Assembly (NCBI RefSeq): GCF_030817275.1
Contig: NZ_JAUSZD010000002.1
Coordinates: 4,402,001-4,466,000, forward strand
From: Paenibacillus sp. V4I7
GTDB lineage: Bacteria; Bacillota; Bacilli; Paenibacillales; NBRC-103111
Length of the DNA stretch: 64,000 nt
Direction: 5' to 3'
The notes under the pieces are model-generated. The model did no database searches and was not told where the DNA came from. It worked only from the letters and a program-made list of their open reading frames with translations. Numbering within the stretch: position 1 is the stretch's first letter; every line of letters begins with the position of its first letter. Position numbers and translations under genes: made by a program. Positions 43,660-53,034 of the stretch are shown in pieces.

Positions 43660-44614
43660 GATGCTTCGTCACCTTTCGTATCTCTTCTAGGCTCGGCATC
43701 GCCGGTATGGCTCCTCTTCGGGTTGTCGCTAAGGCACCTGCTGCATTGGCGAAGCTGATTATACTTCGAATTTCAGTTTCACTCATTGTGTGAATGGCTT
43801 GATTAGAATCCATCCAACTGTTAAGGAAACCTCCGAAGAACGCATCCCCTGCACCTGTAGCGTCTATGGCATCTACTGCATAACCGCTAACGCTCCCCGT
43901 TACTTGACCGAAACGGTAAAAAGCACCTTTTTCGGCCAGCGTAATTAAAATGACGGAAGGGCCAAAGGCTTCATATAACATGCGTGATCCCGCTTCAAGA
44001 TCCGCAGCGCCCGTTAGGAATATGAGTTCTTCTTCGGATATTTTCACGATGTCAGCATGCGCCAAACCATATTCCATCATACGTTTAGCATGCTCCAAAT
44101 CGTCCCACAGCGGAACTCGCAAATTAGGATCAAACGATATCGTGCAGCCATTTTCTTTGGCGAATAGCAGTGCTTTCCTTGTCGCGGAGGCCGATGGCTC
44201 ATTCGTCATGGACAACGAGCCAAAGTGAAATAACTTCGACTGCGCGATCATATCGAGGAGTACCTCATTTTCCGTCAGCAAGGTGTCGGCTCCAGGTTTA
44301 CGATAAAAACTAAAGGAGCGGTCTCCACTTGCATCCAATTGAACAAAAGCCAGTGTCGTATTTGCTTCTTTGCTCATCACTACGCCCTGCGTATTAATTC
44401 CGCACAGCCCTAACGTATCCACTAGGTATTGTCCGTGAATGTCCGATCCGACTTTGCTGATGAAGCCAGTCCGCTTGCCCCACTTGGCTAAGGCAGCCAG
44501 CACATTGGCTGGCGCGCCCCCAGGATTGCGTTCAAATAAAGCATAACCTAACTCTGAGTTTCCAGCTGGTGTGAAGTCGATTAACACTTCACCTAATGCA
44601 ACGATATCATACAT
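43646..44614 (-). CDS. PfkB-family fructokinase
   Basis: A 322-residue ribokinase/PfkB-family sugar kinase. Landmarks are ALGEVLIDFTPAG at the start, ERNPGGAPANVLAALAKWG, SFDPNLRVPLWDD, and the ATP-site/catalytic block DAIDATGAGDAFFGGFL. Predicted to phosphorylate fructose released by the two flanking GH32 enzymes, giving fructose-6-phosphate. The ATG follows GGGAGG. Third enzyme gene in the LacI-regulated fructan operon. Confidence 0.93.
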   Translation of the reverse strand: MYDIVALGEVLIDFTPAGNSELGYALFERNPGGAPANVLAALAKWGKRTGFISKVGSDIHGQYLVDTLGLCGINTQGVVMSKEANTTLAFVQLDASGDRSFSFYRKPGADTLLTENEVLLDMIAQSKLFHFGSLSMTNEPSASATRKALLFAKENGCTISFDPNLRVPLWDDLEHAKRMMEYGLAHADIVKISEEELIFLTGAADLEAGSRMLYEAFGPSVILITLAEKGAFYRFGQVTGSVSGYAVDAIDATGAGDAFFGGFLNSWMDSNQAIHTMSETEIRSIISFANAAGALATTRRGAIPAMPSLEEIRKVTKHHDNS

Positions 44615-44654
44615 CGCTATCTCTACCTCCCGATATTGTTTATCCGCTTTTTCT

Positions 44655-46898
44655 CTACACCGACACCTGAAATGCCGGTTTTATCTCCCATATTCGCATG
44701 GACGTGATTCGAATGTCTCGATCCCCGTGCAAAAGTAACCCTAGCGCGTCCAGTCTAGATGGGTAGGCGCGTGTCGTTAAGCTTTTTAGCCCGTTAGCGT
44801 AGACCTCGATCAATGAACGATCCACGAAAACCCGCAATTGCAGCGGTTCACCGTGAAGCTCAAGCAGCCCCTCTTGAATGCCAGTCGTTCGTTCACCCGT
44901 ATCTAGCGTTGTTTTATTTCGATTCACGCCAAGCCGCTCACGTTCCTGATCATAGAAGAGAACGGTCTCCTCTTCTCCGTCTGGTGTTCGTCTTAACGAG
45001 ATTCCATATTGGTGCTCTGCCTCTGAACCAAATATTAGTTCTATCTCAAACGTATCACTCCGTATGTGCCGCAAGCTCTCATTTGCTTCCTCTAAACTTA
45101 GATCCAGTACGTTCAGAAGCTCCATCCCTCGGAGTTGACGCATTTCCTCAATGGGTTCGATCCCGAGCAGCCCATCCTCCCTTAAAGTCAAACTTATCGG
45201 CATGCCAGCGCCGTGCGACCACCCGCAATCGTAATCAATTTCAGGTGTACGCTCCCCCTGTGCAATCGTAAATAGAAGCGATCTTCCTGTTAAGGGATCA
45301 ACCATGCCGCTCGGACCTGTGAAATGGAAATCACCTACATCGATGAGTCCCGGCTCTTCATGATCCGGAATGAACTGATAACGTGCACGATCCCATATCC
45401 CGATCCAATAATTCACTTCTACTTTAGCCTCAGACCCCCATGGGCTTATCAGCAAAATATGTTTGCCCGTTTCCTCACCATTACGTTTTAACGGCAGGAG
45501 TACTGGCAGTTCCCATACAACGCCAAGGTATGGATACTTCTCGTAATTGCTCACGTAAAGAGGACCTTCTAGTTGCCAATCGGTCAAGTTCGCAGAACGG
45601 TACACCATCGCGGTTCCGCCTTGTCCCTCTATCCCCGTGCCGACGAGCATGATCCATTCTTCATTTTCTTTCCACACATAGGGATCACGGAATTCGCCAA
45701 AGTATCCAACGCCAGGCTCCTGAACCACGATTGGCTCGGGATGCTTCACCCAAGTCTTCAAATCTAAGTCTCCATCCCGCAGAAAAGTGGTTCGAGCCAG
45801 CCCCACCGATTGATTTGGAGAACATGCGTTATTCCCTGCTGTATAAAATAATGCCGGATAACCGTGTTCATCATAAGCTGCGCTTCCTGACCAGATTCCA
45901 TCCGGATCAAGGCCGGGTTCCGGCGCCAAAGCCGCAGGAAGATCGCGCCAATGAACTAAATCTTCACTCACCCAATGTCCCCAATGGATGTAATGCCAGA
46001 ATGGGCCGTTTGGGTTGAATTGGTAGAACAAATGATACTGTCCATTGAAATAAATCGGCGCATGCGGCTCGTTCATCCAATGCCCCGGCGAAGTTAAATG
46101 ATACACGGGACGATGCCGGTCCTGAACAAAGTTAGCTCTAGTTATGGACAGATCTTCGTAAGAAATAGCGGGTGCAGCTCCGCCGTGTTCGGTTAAATAA
46201 TCCCGATAAGTTCTCGCAATGTCCTCCTCAGACATCGCGAGATCATATAAACAAAGTTCATCCATCAAACCGTCGAACATATTCATCGTAAAGGCTTCTG
46301 CTAAAATAACACCCTTGTTATTGCGCCCGATTATCAAATCTTCTTGACTGGGAGTAATCAAAGTATTCTTCTGCGAATGCTGCTTAACCGCTACCTCACA
46401 CCCGTTTACATATAACTTCAGCCGTCCAGTTACCGAATCGTAAGTAGCGCAGACGAAGGACCAAACTCCCTTAGGGAGTGGATGATCATGGCACCAAATA
46501 TCAACCCATTCTTCGCCAAGCGCAAGCTGGAGCGACCAAGACCCATGGCGAGATAATCCGAATATATAACCCTCGCAACGTTCTCTGTCATGTTGATTGA
46601 CGATGGCGGCGAGTCGCCGCTCATCTCCGAAGTCATAGCTGCGGGGAGCTATCCAAGCGGTAATCGTTAAAGCTCCCGACAAGCTAGGGCATTGGTCTGC
46701 TGGGCGCTGCAGCCACGTTGAATAACCATCAAACAACAGCGCACATCCACGAACCCCTTTACGCCAAACCGGATCTTGCGGCGGCTGAAACCGACCTTTC
46801 GTAAGGGCATATTGAATTGAATCCCCATTACCCAAATACGGATCATGCGCTATGCGCCCCTGCCCCTCATCGAAGGACCAATAGGCAATAGGTTCCAT
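44655..46898 (-). CDS. LamG-GH32 fructosidase with variant nucleophile motif
   Basis: A 747-residue protein with an N-terminal LamG/concanavalin-like domain (about 1-235) fused to a GH32 propeller and beta-sandwich. The second catalytic Asp (D405, GEFRDPYVW) and acid/base Glu (E463, VVWELPVLL) are present, but the nucleophile motif WMNDPNG reads WMNEPHAP, placing Glu277 where Asp is normal. No signal peptide, so it is cytoplasmic. The start is ATG 46898, seven bases after AGGAGGT; an upstream ATG at 46922 overlaps the binding-protein stop and precedes the ribosome site. It lies between the binding protein and fructokinase genes. A distinct fructan or fructosyl-linkage specificity is likely. 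Confidence 0.9.
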   Translation of the reverse strand: MEPIAYWSFDEGQGRIAHDPYLGNGDSIQYALTKGRFQPPQDPVWRKGVRGCALLFDGYSTWLQRPADQCPSLSGALTITAWIAPRSYDFGDERRLAAIVNQHDRERCEGYIFGLSRHGSWSLQLALGEEWVDIWCHDHPLPKGVWSFVCATYDSVTGRLKLYVNGCEVAVKQHSQKNTLITPSQEDLIIGRNNKGVILAEAFTMNMFDGLMDELCLYDLAMSEEDIARTYRDYLTEHGGAAPAISYEDLSITRANFVQDRHRPVYHLTSPGHWMNEPHAPIYFNGQYHLFYQFNPNGPFWHYIHWGHWVSEDLVHWRDLPAALAPEPGLDPDGIWSGSAAYDEHGYPALFYTAGNNACSPNQSVGLARTTFLRDGDLDLKTWVKHPEPIVVQEPGVGYFGEFRDPYVWKENEEWIMLVGTGIEGQGGTAMVYRSANLTDWQLEGPLYVSNYEKYPYLGVVWELPVLLPLKRNGEETGKHILLISPWGSEAKVEVNYWIGIWDRARYQFIPDHEEPGLIDVGDFHFTGPSGMVDPLTGRSLLFTIAQGERTPEIDYDCGWSHGAGMPISLTLREDGLLGIEPIEEMRQLRGMELLNVLDLSLEEANESLRHIRSDTFEIELIFGSEAEHQYGISLRRTPDGEEETVLFYDQERERLGVNRNKTTLDTGERTTGIQEGLLELHGEPLQLRVFVDRSLIEVYANGLKSLTTRAYPSRLDALGLLLHGDRDIRITSMRIWEIKPAFQVSV

Positions 46899-46921
46899 GC
46901 TCGATACCTCCTGCTTTCCCA

Positions 46922-48586
46922 TTACTTGGCCGCTTTATTGTAGCGGTCCAATGCATCCTGATAGATTTTCAATAAGTCATCTAATCCCATTTTCTTCAGT
47001 GTCGCTAAATACGAATCCCATTCTTTCTCAACGCCGCCTTCCATCAACCATTTGGAGCGTTTTTCATTGGTCAGCTTGGCAATATCGGGTTTGATTTTAC
47101 TGATTTTATCCAGCTCTTCCGGTGTAAAGAAAATACTCGGGTAATTCTCTTTTTCCATTTGTGGAACAAAAGTATCCTTAATACGGTTCATTCTTTCCAA
47201 TGCGCGAGGCTCTGGAGCGACGAGATTTTGGAAATCTTCCGCCAAGATGACGCCTGTCATGTTCGGCGCTACTTTTTGACGGAATTCGCCAGCGGCTACG
47301 CCTGCATCGAGCGGTTTCTGCACCAGTTTGCCGTCTTTTTCATCGAATACGATGCCAATCGGTCCCCAATGCAGCTGAGCGGCCATCTTTGGCTCATATT
47401 GCAAATCTAACCATCTGGCTGTGATTTCCGGATTTTTGTTCACTTTCGTAATGACAGGACCCCCACGACTCCAAGGAGAACCATTGTTGTATTTCACGAC
47501 CATGTCCTTGAAAGGCGGTACAAGTGCATAATCCTTGGAGCGATCCATGCCAACAATTTCTGTCTCTTCCCACCAGAGGTAGGAACCAAGTGTAACATCC
47601 TTCGTTTTTCCTTTAGCAAAGTAAGGAGCCGGATTGTTATTGAAAGTAAATGAATCTTTATCTATGAGGCCCTCTTCGACCCATTTGTGGAAATAGGAGA
47701 CTGCATCTTTATATTTCGGATCAATTGCCGCATAATTCACCTTGCCATCTTTCACATTCAAGTGTTCAATAAACGAGTTATCGCCAGGCTGATAGGTTTT
47801 GTCTGGGACACCGAAAGCTCCGAACAAGTAACCGATATCGCCGGTCCAGAAGGTATTCATGAAGGACATCGGTACTTCGTCGGCCTTGCCGTTACCATTA
47901 GGATCTTTCGTTTTAAAAGCGGTAAGCACATTATGCAGCTCTTCAATGGTCGTTGGCATCTTCAAACTCAGCTTATCCAGCCATGCTTTGTTCAAGAAGA
48001 GAAAATCCGGATTCGCGCCGATACCGGCTTGCCCTTTACCCAGCTCTTCCGCTACTGGAAGTGAATAAATTTTCCCGTCAGGCGCGGTAACGAACGCTTT
48101 CAGCTCCGGTCTTTTTTCAAACAGCTTCTTCACGTTAGGCATATACTTATCGATAAGGTCATTCAGAGGGATGATCGTACCGTCTTTGCTGTATTTCACC
48201 AAATCGTTATCCGTGAATCGAGCACCATAGAAGACATCCGGTAAGTTGGAGCTAGCTAGCAGTATGTTCTTCTTATCGTTGTAGTTCGCTTCTGGGACGT
48301 TATCCCAATCTACATGTACGTTTGTCTGTTCTTCTAGACGTTTGAATATTTCCATCTCGCCATAATTAGGTGCAAGCGGTGCTTTAGGCGATACCATTTT
48401 CAGCGTAACTTTATCCTTTACAATCGGGTAACCGCTTTCGTTGAAGCTTTTGGAGGCTGCTTTCTCACTGCTTTGCGGGGATGCAGATGCGGCATCTTTC
48501 GCTGCCGGTGCTTTGTCACTGCATGCTGTCAATACCAAACTTAAGCTCATCGTTACCATCGTTAATGTCGTTAGTCTTTTTTTCAT
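46922..48586 (-). CDS. LplA-type solute-binding lipoprotein (fructan locus)
   Basis: A 554-residue extracellular binding lipoprotein of the large LplA/YtcQ class. The signal peptide ends in LVLTAC with Cys22 anchor. Features include LFLNKAWLDKLSLKMPTTIEELHNVLTAF, the calcium-loop DPNGNGKADE and TARWLDLQYEPKMAAQLHWGP. The start is ATG 48586 with GGAGGG 9 bases upstream; an in-frame ATG at 48628 is too far up and would bury the ribosome site. It lies third in the operon after two permeases and probably binds fructo-oligosaccharides. Confidence 0.93.
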   Translation of the reverse strand: MKKRLTTLTMVTMSLSLVLTACSDKAPAAKDAASASPQSSEKAASKSFNESGYPIVKDKVTLKMVSPKAPLAPNYGEMEIFKRLEEQTNVHVDWDNVPEANYNDKKNILLASSNLPDVFYGARFTDNDLVKYSKDGTIIPLNDLIDKYMPNVKKLFEKRPELKAFVTAPDGKIYSLPVAEELGKGQAGIGANPDFLFLNKAWLDKLSLKMPTTIEELHNVLTAFKTKDPNGNGKADEVPMSFMNTFWTGDIGYLFGAFGVPDKTYQPGDNSFIEHLNVKDGKVNYAAIDPKYKDAVSYFHKWVEEGLIDKDSFTFNNNPAPYFAKGKTKDVTLGSYLWWEETEIVGMDRSKDYALVPPFKDMVVKYNNGSPWSRGGPVITKVNKNPEITARWLDLQYEPKMAAQLHWGPIGIVFDEKDGKLVQKPLDAGVAAGEFRQKVAPNMTGVILAEDFQNLVAPEPRALERMNRIKDTFVPQMEKENYPSIFFTPEELDKISKIKPDIAKLTNEKRSKWLMEGGVEKEWDSYLATLKKMGLDDLLKIYQDALDRYNKAAK

Positions 48587-48703
48587 TTGTCGATACCCTC
48601 CTCTTTGTATGTAACCCATTACGCTCATGATTGATCCATGGATGCAAATCTTGGTATCACCGTAAGACCACCACCACCACCTTTCCTATTTACCTTCCGT
48701 TTT

Positions 48704-49591
48704 CTAACCTTTTACAGATCCTATCAGAACACCTTTAACGAAATAACGCTGTAAAAATGGATATAAAATGAGAAGTGGGGCCGCCGCAATGAGGATGACC
48801 CCATATTTGATCAACTCAGAGACCCTTTGTTTAGCTAAAAGAGAGTCAATATCCGATATCATGTCGCCGATAGGCTGGCTCTGGATCAAAATATTACGGA
48901 GAACCAGCTGCAGCGGATACAGCTTTTCATTTTCCAAATAAATTAATGCATCGAAAAATCCGTTCCACTGACGAACAACCGCAAACAGCACAAGCACCGC
49001 AATAATGGGTTTGGATAATGGAATGACAACACTCCATAGAAAGCGCGTATTTCTGCAGCCATCCATGAATGCCGCTTCCCTAAGTTCATCGGGTATGGTT
49101 GATTGGAAGAACGTCCGGGCAATAATAATTCCAAAAGCATCGACTGCAGATGGCAGAATAACCGACCAAATCGTATTCACCATGCCCAGATTTTTGACCA
49201 ATAAGTAAGTAGGAATTAAGCCGCCGGAGAAAAACATCGTAAATACAAAGAACAGCATGAACGTATTGCGTCCATAAAAATCCTTACGGGAGAGCGGATA
49301 TGCCGCTCCGATCGTTAAGAAAACACTGATTAGGGCACTTGCAGCTGCGTACAAGATCGAATTTCCATAACCAGACCAGATTTGAGGATCTGATAAAATT
49401 CTTCTATAACCTTCGAGTGTAAACCCTTGGGGCCATAGCCACACATTTCCGGCATAGATTTGATCTGGCTCGCTGACAGAAGCAATAACGACGAAATAAA
49501 GCGGATACAGAATCAACAATGCAAAGCCACTCAACACAAGGATGTTTAAAGCGTCGAACCATTTATCAGCGGTACTCTTAGCTGTAATCAT
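48704..49591 (-). CDS. ABC transporter permease (LplC/YtcP type, fructan locus)
   Basis: A 295-residue six-helix permease of the YtcP/LplC group with EAA loop LREAAFMDGCRNTRFLWSVVIPLSKP and C-terminus YFVKGVLIGSVKG. It starts 21 bases after the LplB-type partner and precedes the binding protein by 117 bases. No ATPase is encoded in the operon, as usual for this class. Confidence 0.93.
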   Translation of the reverse strand: MITAKSTADKWFDALNILVLSGFALLILYPLYFVVIASVSEPDQIYAGNVWLWPQGFTLEGYRRILSDPQIWSGYGNSILYAAASALISVFLTIGAAYPLSRKDFYGRNTFMLFFVFTMFFSGGLIPTYLLVKNLGMVNTIWSVILPSAVDAFGIIIARTFFQSTIPDELREAAFMDGCRNTRFLWSVVIPLSKPIIAVLVLFAVVRQWNGFFDALIYLENEKLYPLQLVLRNILIQSQPIGDMISDIDSLLAKQRVSELIKYGVILIAAAPLLILYPFLQRYFVKGVLIGSVKG

Positions 49592-49612
49592 TGGGCGAAT
49601 GCCTCCTCTCTT

Positions 49613-50527
49613 TTAAAATAGGCCACTGCCATTTATTTTTTTGACGATGCGATTAACGGATAGTAGTAGAACGAAATTGATCAAGGAATTGAACAAACCT
49701 ACTGCTGCTGAGAAGCTGTATTCCGCTCGCTGCAAGCCGATTTTGTACACGTACGTAGCGATAATCTCAGACGAGCTGGCATTCAGGTCATTTTGCATGA
49801 GAAAAGCTTTTTCAAAGCCAACATTCATGAGATTCCCAATCGCCAATATGAACAAAATGAGAATCGTCGGCTGAATGCCAGGAATATCGATATGCCAGAT
49901 GCGATGCCATTTCGTAGCTCCATCCACAACCGCCGCCTCGTGAAGATGCGGATCGATACCGGCTAGTGCCGCTAAATAGATAACTGAGGCGAAGCCGGTT
50001 TCTTGCCATACACCGGAGAACACATAGAGGCTTTTGAACCATTCTGCCTTCGATAAAAAGTAAATCGGCTCGCCTCCAAAAAGTTGAACGATGTGGTTGA
50101 TTAGTCCACTTCCCGGCGATAAGAACACATACAACATACCAACGAGGACGACGGTTGAGATGAAATACGGAGCATAAATGACCGTCTGGATAAATCGTTT
50201 GTACCTTTCATGGAGCAGCTGATTGAGCATCAACGCGATGAGGATCGGCACTGGAAATGAAACCACTAAAGAGAAAACACTAAGTCCTAACGTATTCTGT
50301 ATGACGTTCCAAAAGTTGAAAGAATCGAAGAACCGCTGAAAATGCTCCATTCCTACCCAAGGACTACCCCAGAAACCTTTGGAAGCGATAAAATCCTTAA
50401 ATGCGATTTGAACCCCATACATAGGCCAATATTTAAAAATGATAAAATAGATCACGGTGGGCAGAATGAGAAGGTATAATTCATAGTTGGTTCTGATCTG
50501 TTTAAGTGGTTCCTTGAACTTGTTCAT
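49613..50527 (-). CDS. ABC transporter permease (LplB type, fructan locus)
   Basis: A 304-residue permease of the LplB class: VIYAPYFISTVVLVGMLYVFLSPGSG, EAA loop HEAAVVDGATKWHRIWHIDIPGIQP and IATYVYKIGLQRAEYS. First transporter gene of the fructan operon. The ATG is preceded by GGAAGGGG at about 12 bases, and the promoter region just upstream contains a LacI-type operator (50559-50580). Confidence 0.93.
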   Translation of the reverse strand: MNKFKEPLKQIRTNYELYLLILPTVIYFIIFKYWPMYGVQIAFKDFIASKGFWGSPWVGMEHFQRFFDSFNFWNVIQNTLGLSVFSLVVSFPVPILIALMLNQLLHERYKRFIQTVIYAPYFISTVVLVGMLYVFLSPGSGLINHIVQLFGGEPIYFLSKAEWFKSLYVFSGVWQETGFASVIYLAALAGIDPHLHEAAVVDGATKWHRIWHIDIPGIQPTILILFILAIGNLMNVGFEKAFLMQNDLNASSSEIIATYVYKIGLQRAEYSFSAAVGLFNSLINFVLLLSVNRIVKKINGSGLF

Positions 50528-50558
50528 TTGTTGTGATGCAGCCCCTTCCTTTTTCGGG

Positions 50559-50580
50559 AAATCGTTTGCGTAAACGTTTT
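50559..50580. promoter_or_regulatory. LacI-type operator before the fructan transporter genes
   Basis: The minus strand reads AAAACGTTTACGCAAACG followed by ATTT, 19 of 22 bases identical to the operator upstream of the regulator gene (51643-51664). It lies about 32 bases upstream of the LplB start, where bound repressor would block transcription. Confidence 0.65.
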
Positions 50581-50591
50581 TCTGATGTTCA

Positions 50592-50615
50592 AAAAAAAGC
50601 CAGAGCAGCTTTTTA
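50592..50615 (-). terminator. Short terminator at the end of the LacI gene
   Basis: AAAAAGC and GCTTTTT flank a 7-base loop and overlap the regulator stop codon; a run of eight T follows on the minus strand. It partly separates regulator and transporter transcription. Confidence 0.5.
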
Positions 50616-51617
50616 GCATGAATCTCGTAGAATTAACGAGGTAGGTAGTCTGTATTCTTCGCTTATAGTGCTTGGCTTCTCGATCCGTTCTAACATAATC
50701 TCTGCTGCTTTCACGCCGATCTCGTAAGAAGGCTGCCGGATGACCGACAAAGGCGGACACGTAATTTGTGTCCAATCATAATCGTCAAAGCCAATAATGG
50801 CCAGCTCCGCTGGAATTTGAATCCGTTGTTCTTGTATGTATCTCATAGCGCCCATTGTCAATACGTTATTGGCAATAAACAGAGCAGTAATCTTCTGCTC
50901 GCCAAGCAGCGCCATAACGCTTTCGTATCCGCTCTCAAAGTTAGATTCCGCCATCCTCACAATGGATGAATCAAACGGAATATCATGATCTGCTAGTGCT
51001 TTTTTGTACCCATCATAGCGCTCATTGCTCGTCGTAATACCGAGTTCCCCGGTTAGCAGCCCAATTCGGCGATGACCTTTCAGGACGAGCGTTTTGACTG
51101 CTTCATAAGCACCTCCAATGCCGTCAGCCAGCACACAATCCCCGTTATAACCTGTCGGTTTGCGATCGATGAACACTACAGGATAATTAGAACGCACGAT
51201 ATCATTTAAATAACTGACATCTTCAGCAATTGATGCTATAAATAAGCCATCAATTAACTTGGAATTAAACAATTTAATCTGTTCTTTCTCATCTTCAATT
51301 TGTTCCGTTGTATTGTTGCTCAGCAGCAAATGATAACCATGTTGCTTCAATGTATACTGAATACCTTGTGCTACCATCATAAAGAAGAAATTAGAGGTAT
51401 CCGATGGGAGAACTGGCACGATGAGGCCAATTGTATTAGACTTCTGACTGCGCAAGCTCCTTGCTGCCGAATTAGGGCGGTAATCAAGTTCTTCCATTGC
51501 TTCGTAAACTTTGCGCTTAACTTCATCCGACACATAACGGGTGTTATTAATAACATGTGACACTGATGCTATCGAAACGCCCGCGTGCTCTGCTACCTGC
51601 TTAATACCCGATCGCAT
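50613..51617 (-). CDS. LacI-family transcriptional repressor (fructan locus)
   Basis: A 334-residue LacI-family regulator: helix-turn-helix and hinge at the N-terminus (IKQVAEHAGVSIASVSHVINNTRYVSDEVKRKV given in part as VAEHAGVSIASVSHVINN, and LDYRPNSAARSLRS), followed by a periplasmic-binding-protein-like effector domain (NTIGLIVPVL, AELAIIGFDDYDW). It probably binds a fructose-containing inducer. Two matching operators, one before its own gene and one before the transporter genes, suggest autorepression and control of the fructan operon. The ATG follows GAGGG. Confidence 0.93.
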   Translation of the reverse strand: MRSGIKQVAEHAGVSIASVSHVINNTRYVSDEVKRKVYEAMEELDYRPNSAARSLRSQKSNTIGLIVPVLPSDTSNFFFMMVAQGIQYTLKQHGYHLLLSNNTTEQIEDEKEQIKLFNSKLIDGLFIASIAEDVSYLNDIVRSNYPVVFIDRKPTGYNGDCVLADGIGGAYEAVKTLVLKGHRRIGLLTGELGITTSNERYDGYKKALADHDIPFDSSIVRMAESNFESGYESVMALLGEQKITALFIANNVLTMGAMRYIQEQRIQIPAELAIIGFDDYDWTQITCPPLSVIRQPSYEIGVKAAEIMLERIEKPSTISEEYRLPTSLILRDSC

Positions 51618-51642
51618 AACATTCGACCCTCTTCTCTTCGAG

Positions 51643-51664
51643 AAAACGTTTACGTAACCGTTTT
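51643..51664. promoter_or_regulatory. LacI-type operator before the regulator gene
   Basis: AAAACGTTTACGTAACCG followed by TTTT is a near-perfect inverted repeat, about 26 bases upstream of the LacI ATG and closely similar to the site at 50559-50580. Autoregulation is inferred. Confidence 0.65.
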
Positions 51665-51715
51665 CTTTTATTATATGGTTGAATTATTTGCGTTGTCAAT
51701 GACTTTTTATGTTTG

Positions 51716-51754
51716 AAAAAACCCAAAATCCCCTTTGAGGGAATTTTGGGTTTT
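51716..51754 (-). terminator. Terminator of the RhaS-type binding-protein gene
   Basis: AAAACCCAAAAT-CCC pairs with GGG-AATTTTGGGTTTT (one bulge), and a T-run follows on the minus strand, 12-50 bases beyond the stop codon. Confidence 0.85.
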
Positions 51755-51765
51755 CCATTTTATCT

Positions 51766-52824
51766 TTAGTACACTTTTTTCCACTCCGCAATGTTGGAAG
51801 CTTCGAATTTGAACGGATCTCCAAGCATGATTTGGGTACCGTCGCCATCTTTCACAATTTGTTTCTCGCCGAGTCTGCCAGCTTTGAATTTCTCGCCTTC
51901 TTTACCCGTTAACGTACCTTTCACCAACGCGTCAGCGGTAAAACCGGCCAAATATCCAACATCAATCGGATTCCACAGGTACATCCATTTACTAACGCCA
52001 CCTTCGATGTACTGAGCCATCTCACTCGGAAGACCAAGACCTGTCAGCTGTACTTTATCTTTCAGACCTTTATCTGTAAGCACTTTACCCGCTGCAGCGA
52101 TTCCAACCGTTGTAGGTGAAATAATCCCTTTCAAGTTCGGGAATGATTTCAGCAAAGCTTCTGTCTCGGATACGCTTTTATCGCGAAGATCGTCACCATA
52201 GGCCACTTTAACAAGCTTAATCTCTTTGTATTTCGGATCCTCGAGTTCCTTCTTCATCCACTCAATCCATAAATTTTGGTTGGTAGCTTGGGAAGTAGCA
52301 CTCAGAATCGCGATCTCACCTTTACCGCCAATCATTTCGGAAATGGCTTGCACTTCTACGCGGCCAATACGCTCAGGGTCAGCTTGGTTGATGTGCACCA
52401 ATCGGCTTTTCGAGTTAACAGCGGAATCAAGGGAAAGAACTTTAATCCCAGCGGTCATCGCTTTTTTCAAAGCAGGCTGAAGCGCGTCCGGATCATTAGC
52501 GACGATGGCAATAGAAGCCACTTTCTGCGAGATAAGTTCTTCAATCATTTTGATTTGCGCTTCAGCCGTTGGTTGATCAGGCGCTTTCAGAATCGGCTCG
52601 CCGCCAAGCTCGGTAATCGCATTTTTGAAGCCTTCCATTTGCTTTTCGCCATACGGATTTCCTGTATTTTTGAAAATAATGGCATATTTCTTCTTGCCGC
52701 CTGCTGAGCTGTCTGCTTGTTTGGCAGCATCTGTCTGTTTAGGATCCGAAGTCGTCGATGCGCAAGCCGCCAAAAGTGTTAACGAGAGCACCGCGGTTAG
52801 GCATGTTGCAAGTACTTTTTTCAT
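51766..52824 (-). CDS. rhaS: RhaS-type sugar-binding lipoprotein (rhamnose ABC importer)
   Basis: A 352-residue periplasmic-binding-protein-like lipoprotein (Peripla_BP_4). Signal peptide ends in LLAAC with Cys21 anchor. The body shows close resemblance to rhamnose-binding RhaS proteins: SIAIVANDPDALQPALKKAM, KVLSLDSAV, GEIAILSATSQATNQNLWIEW, ELEDPKYKEIKLVKVAYGDD, FPNLKGIISPTTVGIAAAGK and LGLPSEMAQYIEGG. It is the last gene of the transporter operon, 210 bases after a permease with a hairpin between them. A related AI-2 (LsrB) role is less likely on these motifs. The DeoR regulator also matches rhizobial rha loci. Confidence 0.85.
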   Translation of the reverse strand: MKKVLATCLTAVLSLTLLAACASTTSDPKQTDAAKQADSSAGGKKKYAIIFKNTGNPYGEKQMEGFKNAITELGGEPILKAPDQPTAEAQIKMIEELISQKVASIAIVANDPDALQPALKKAMTAGIKVLSLDSAVNSKSRLVHINQADPERIGRVEVQAISEMIGGKGEIAILSATSQATNQNLWIEWMKKELEDPKYKEIKLVKVAYGDDLRDKSVSETEALLKSFPNLKGIISPTTVGIAAAGKVLTDKGLKDKVQLTGLGLPSEMAQYIEGGVSKWMYLWNPIDVGYLAGFTADALVKGTLTGKEGEKFKAGRLGEKQIVKDGDGTQIMLGDPFKFEASNIAEWKKVY

Positions 52825-52930
52825 AAGATTTGAATCCTCCCTTTTTTCTCATATACATTTAAGCATCAGCGTCAAATAGAAATGCACGCCCCAACATACT
52901 ATACCCGGGTATTCTATAGTTGTGGGTAGA

Positions 52931-52986
52931 TGATGCCGCTACAAGCATCGAAGGTTATGATATCTACAATACTTATAGCGGCATCA
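52931..52986 (-). other. Long-range hairpin between permease and binding-protein genes
   Basis: TGATGCCGCTA (52931-52941) and TAGCGGCATCA (52976-52986) are exactly complementary across a 34-base loop. There is no T-run. It sits in the 210-base gap between the last permease and the rhaS-type gene and may be an mRNA stabiliser, attenuator or regulator site. Confidence 0.45.
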
Positions 52987-53034
52987 CCTTATGTGTGTCT
53001 TCCGTCTTCGACTACCTCAACTGGTGTATAACCA

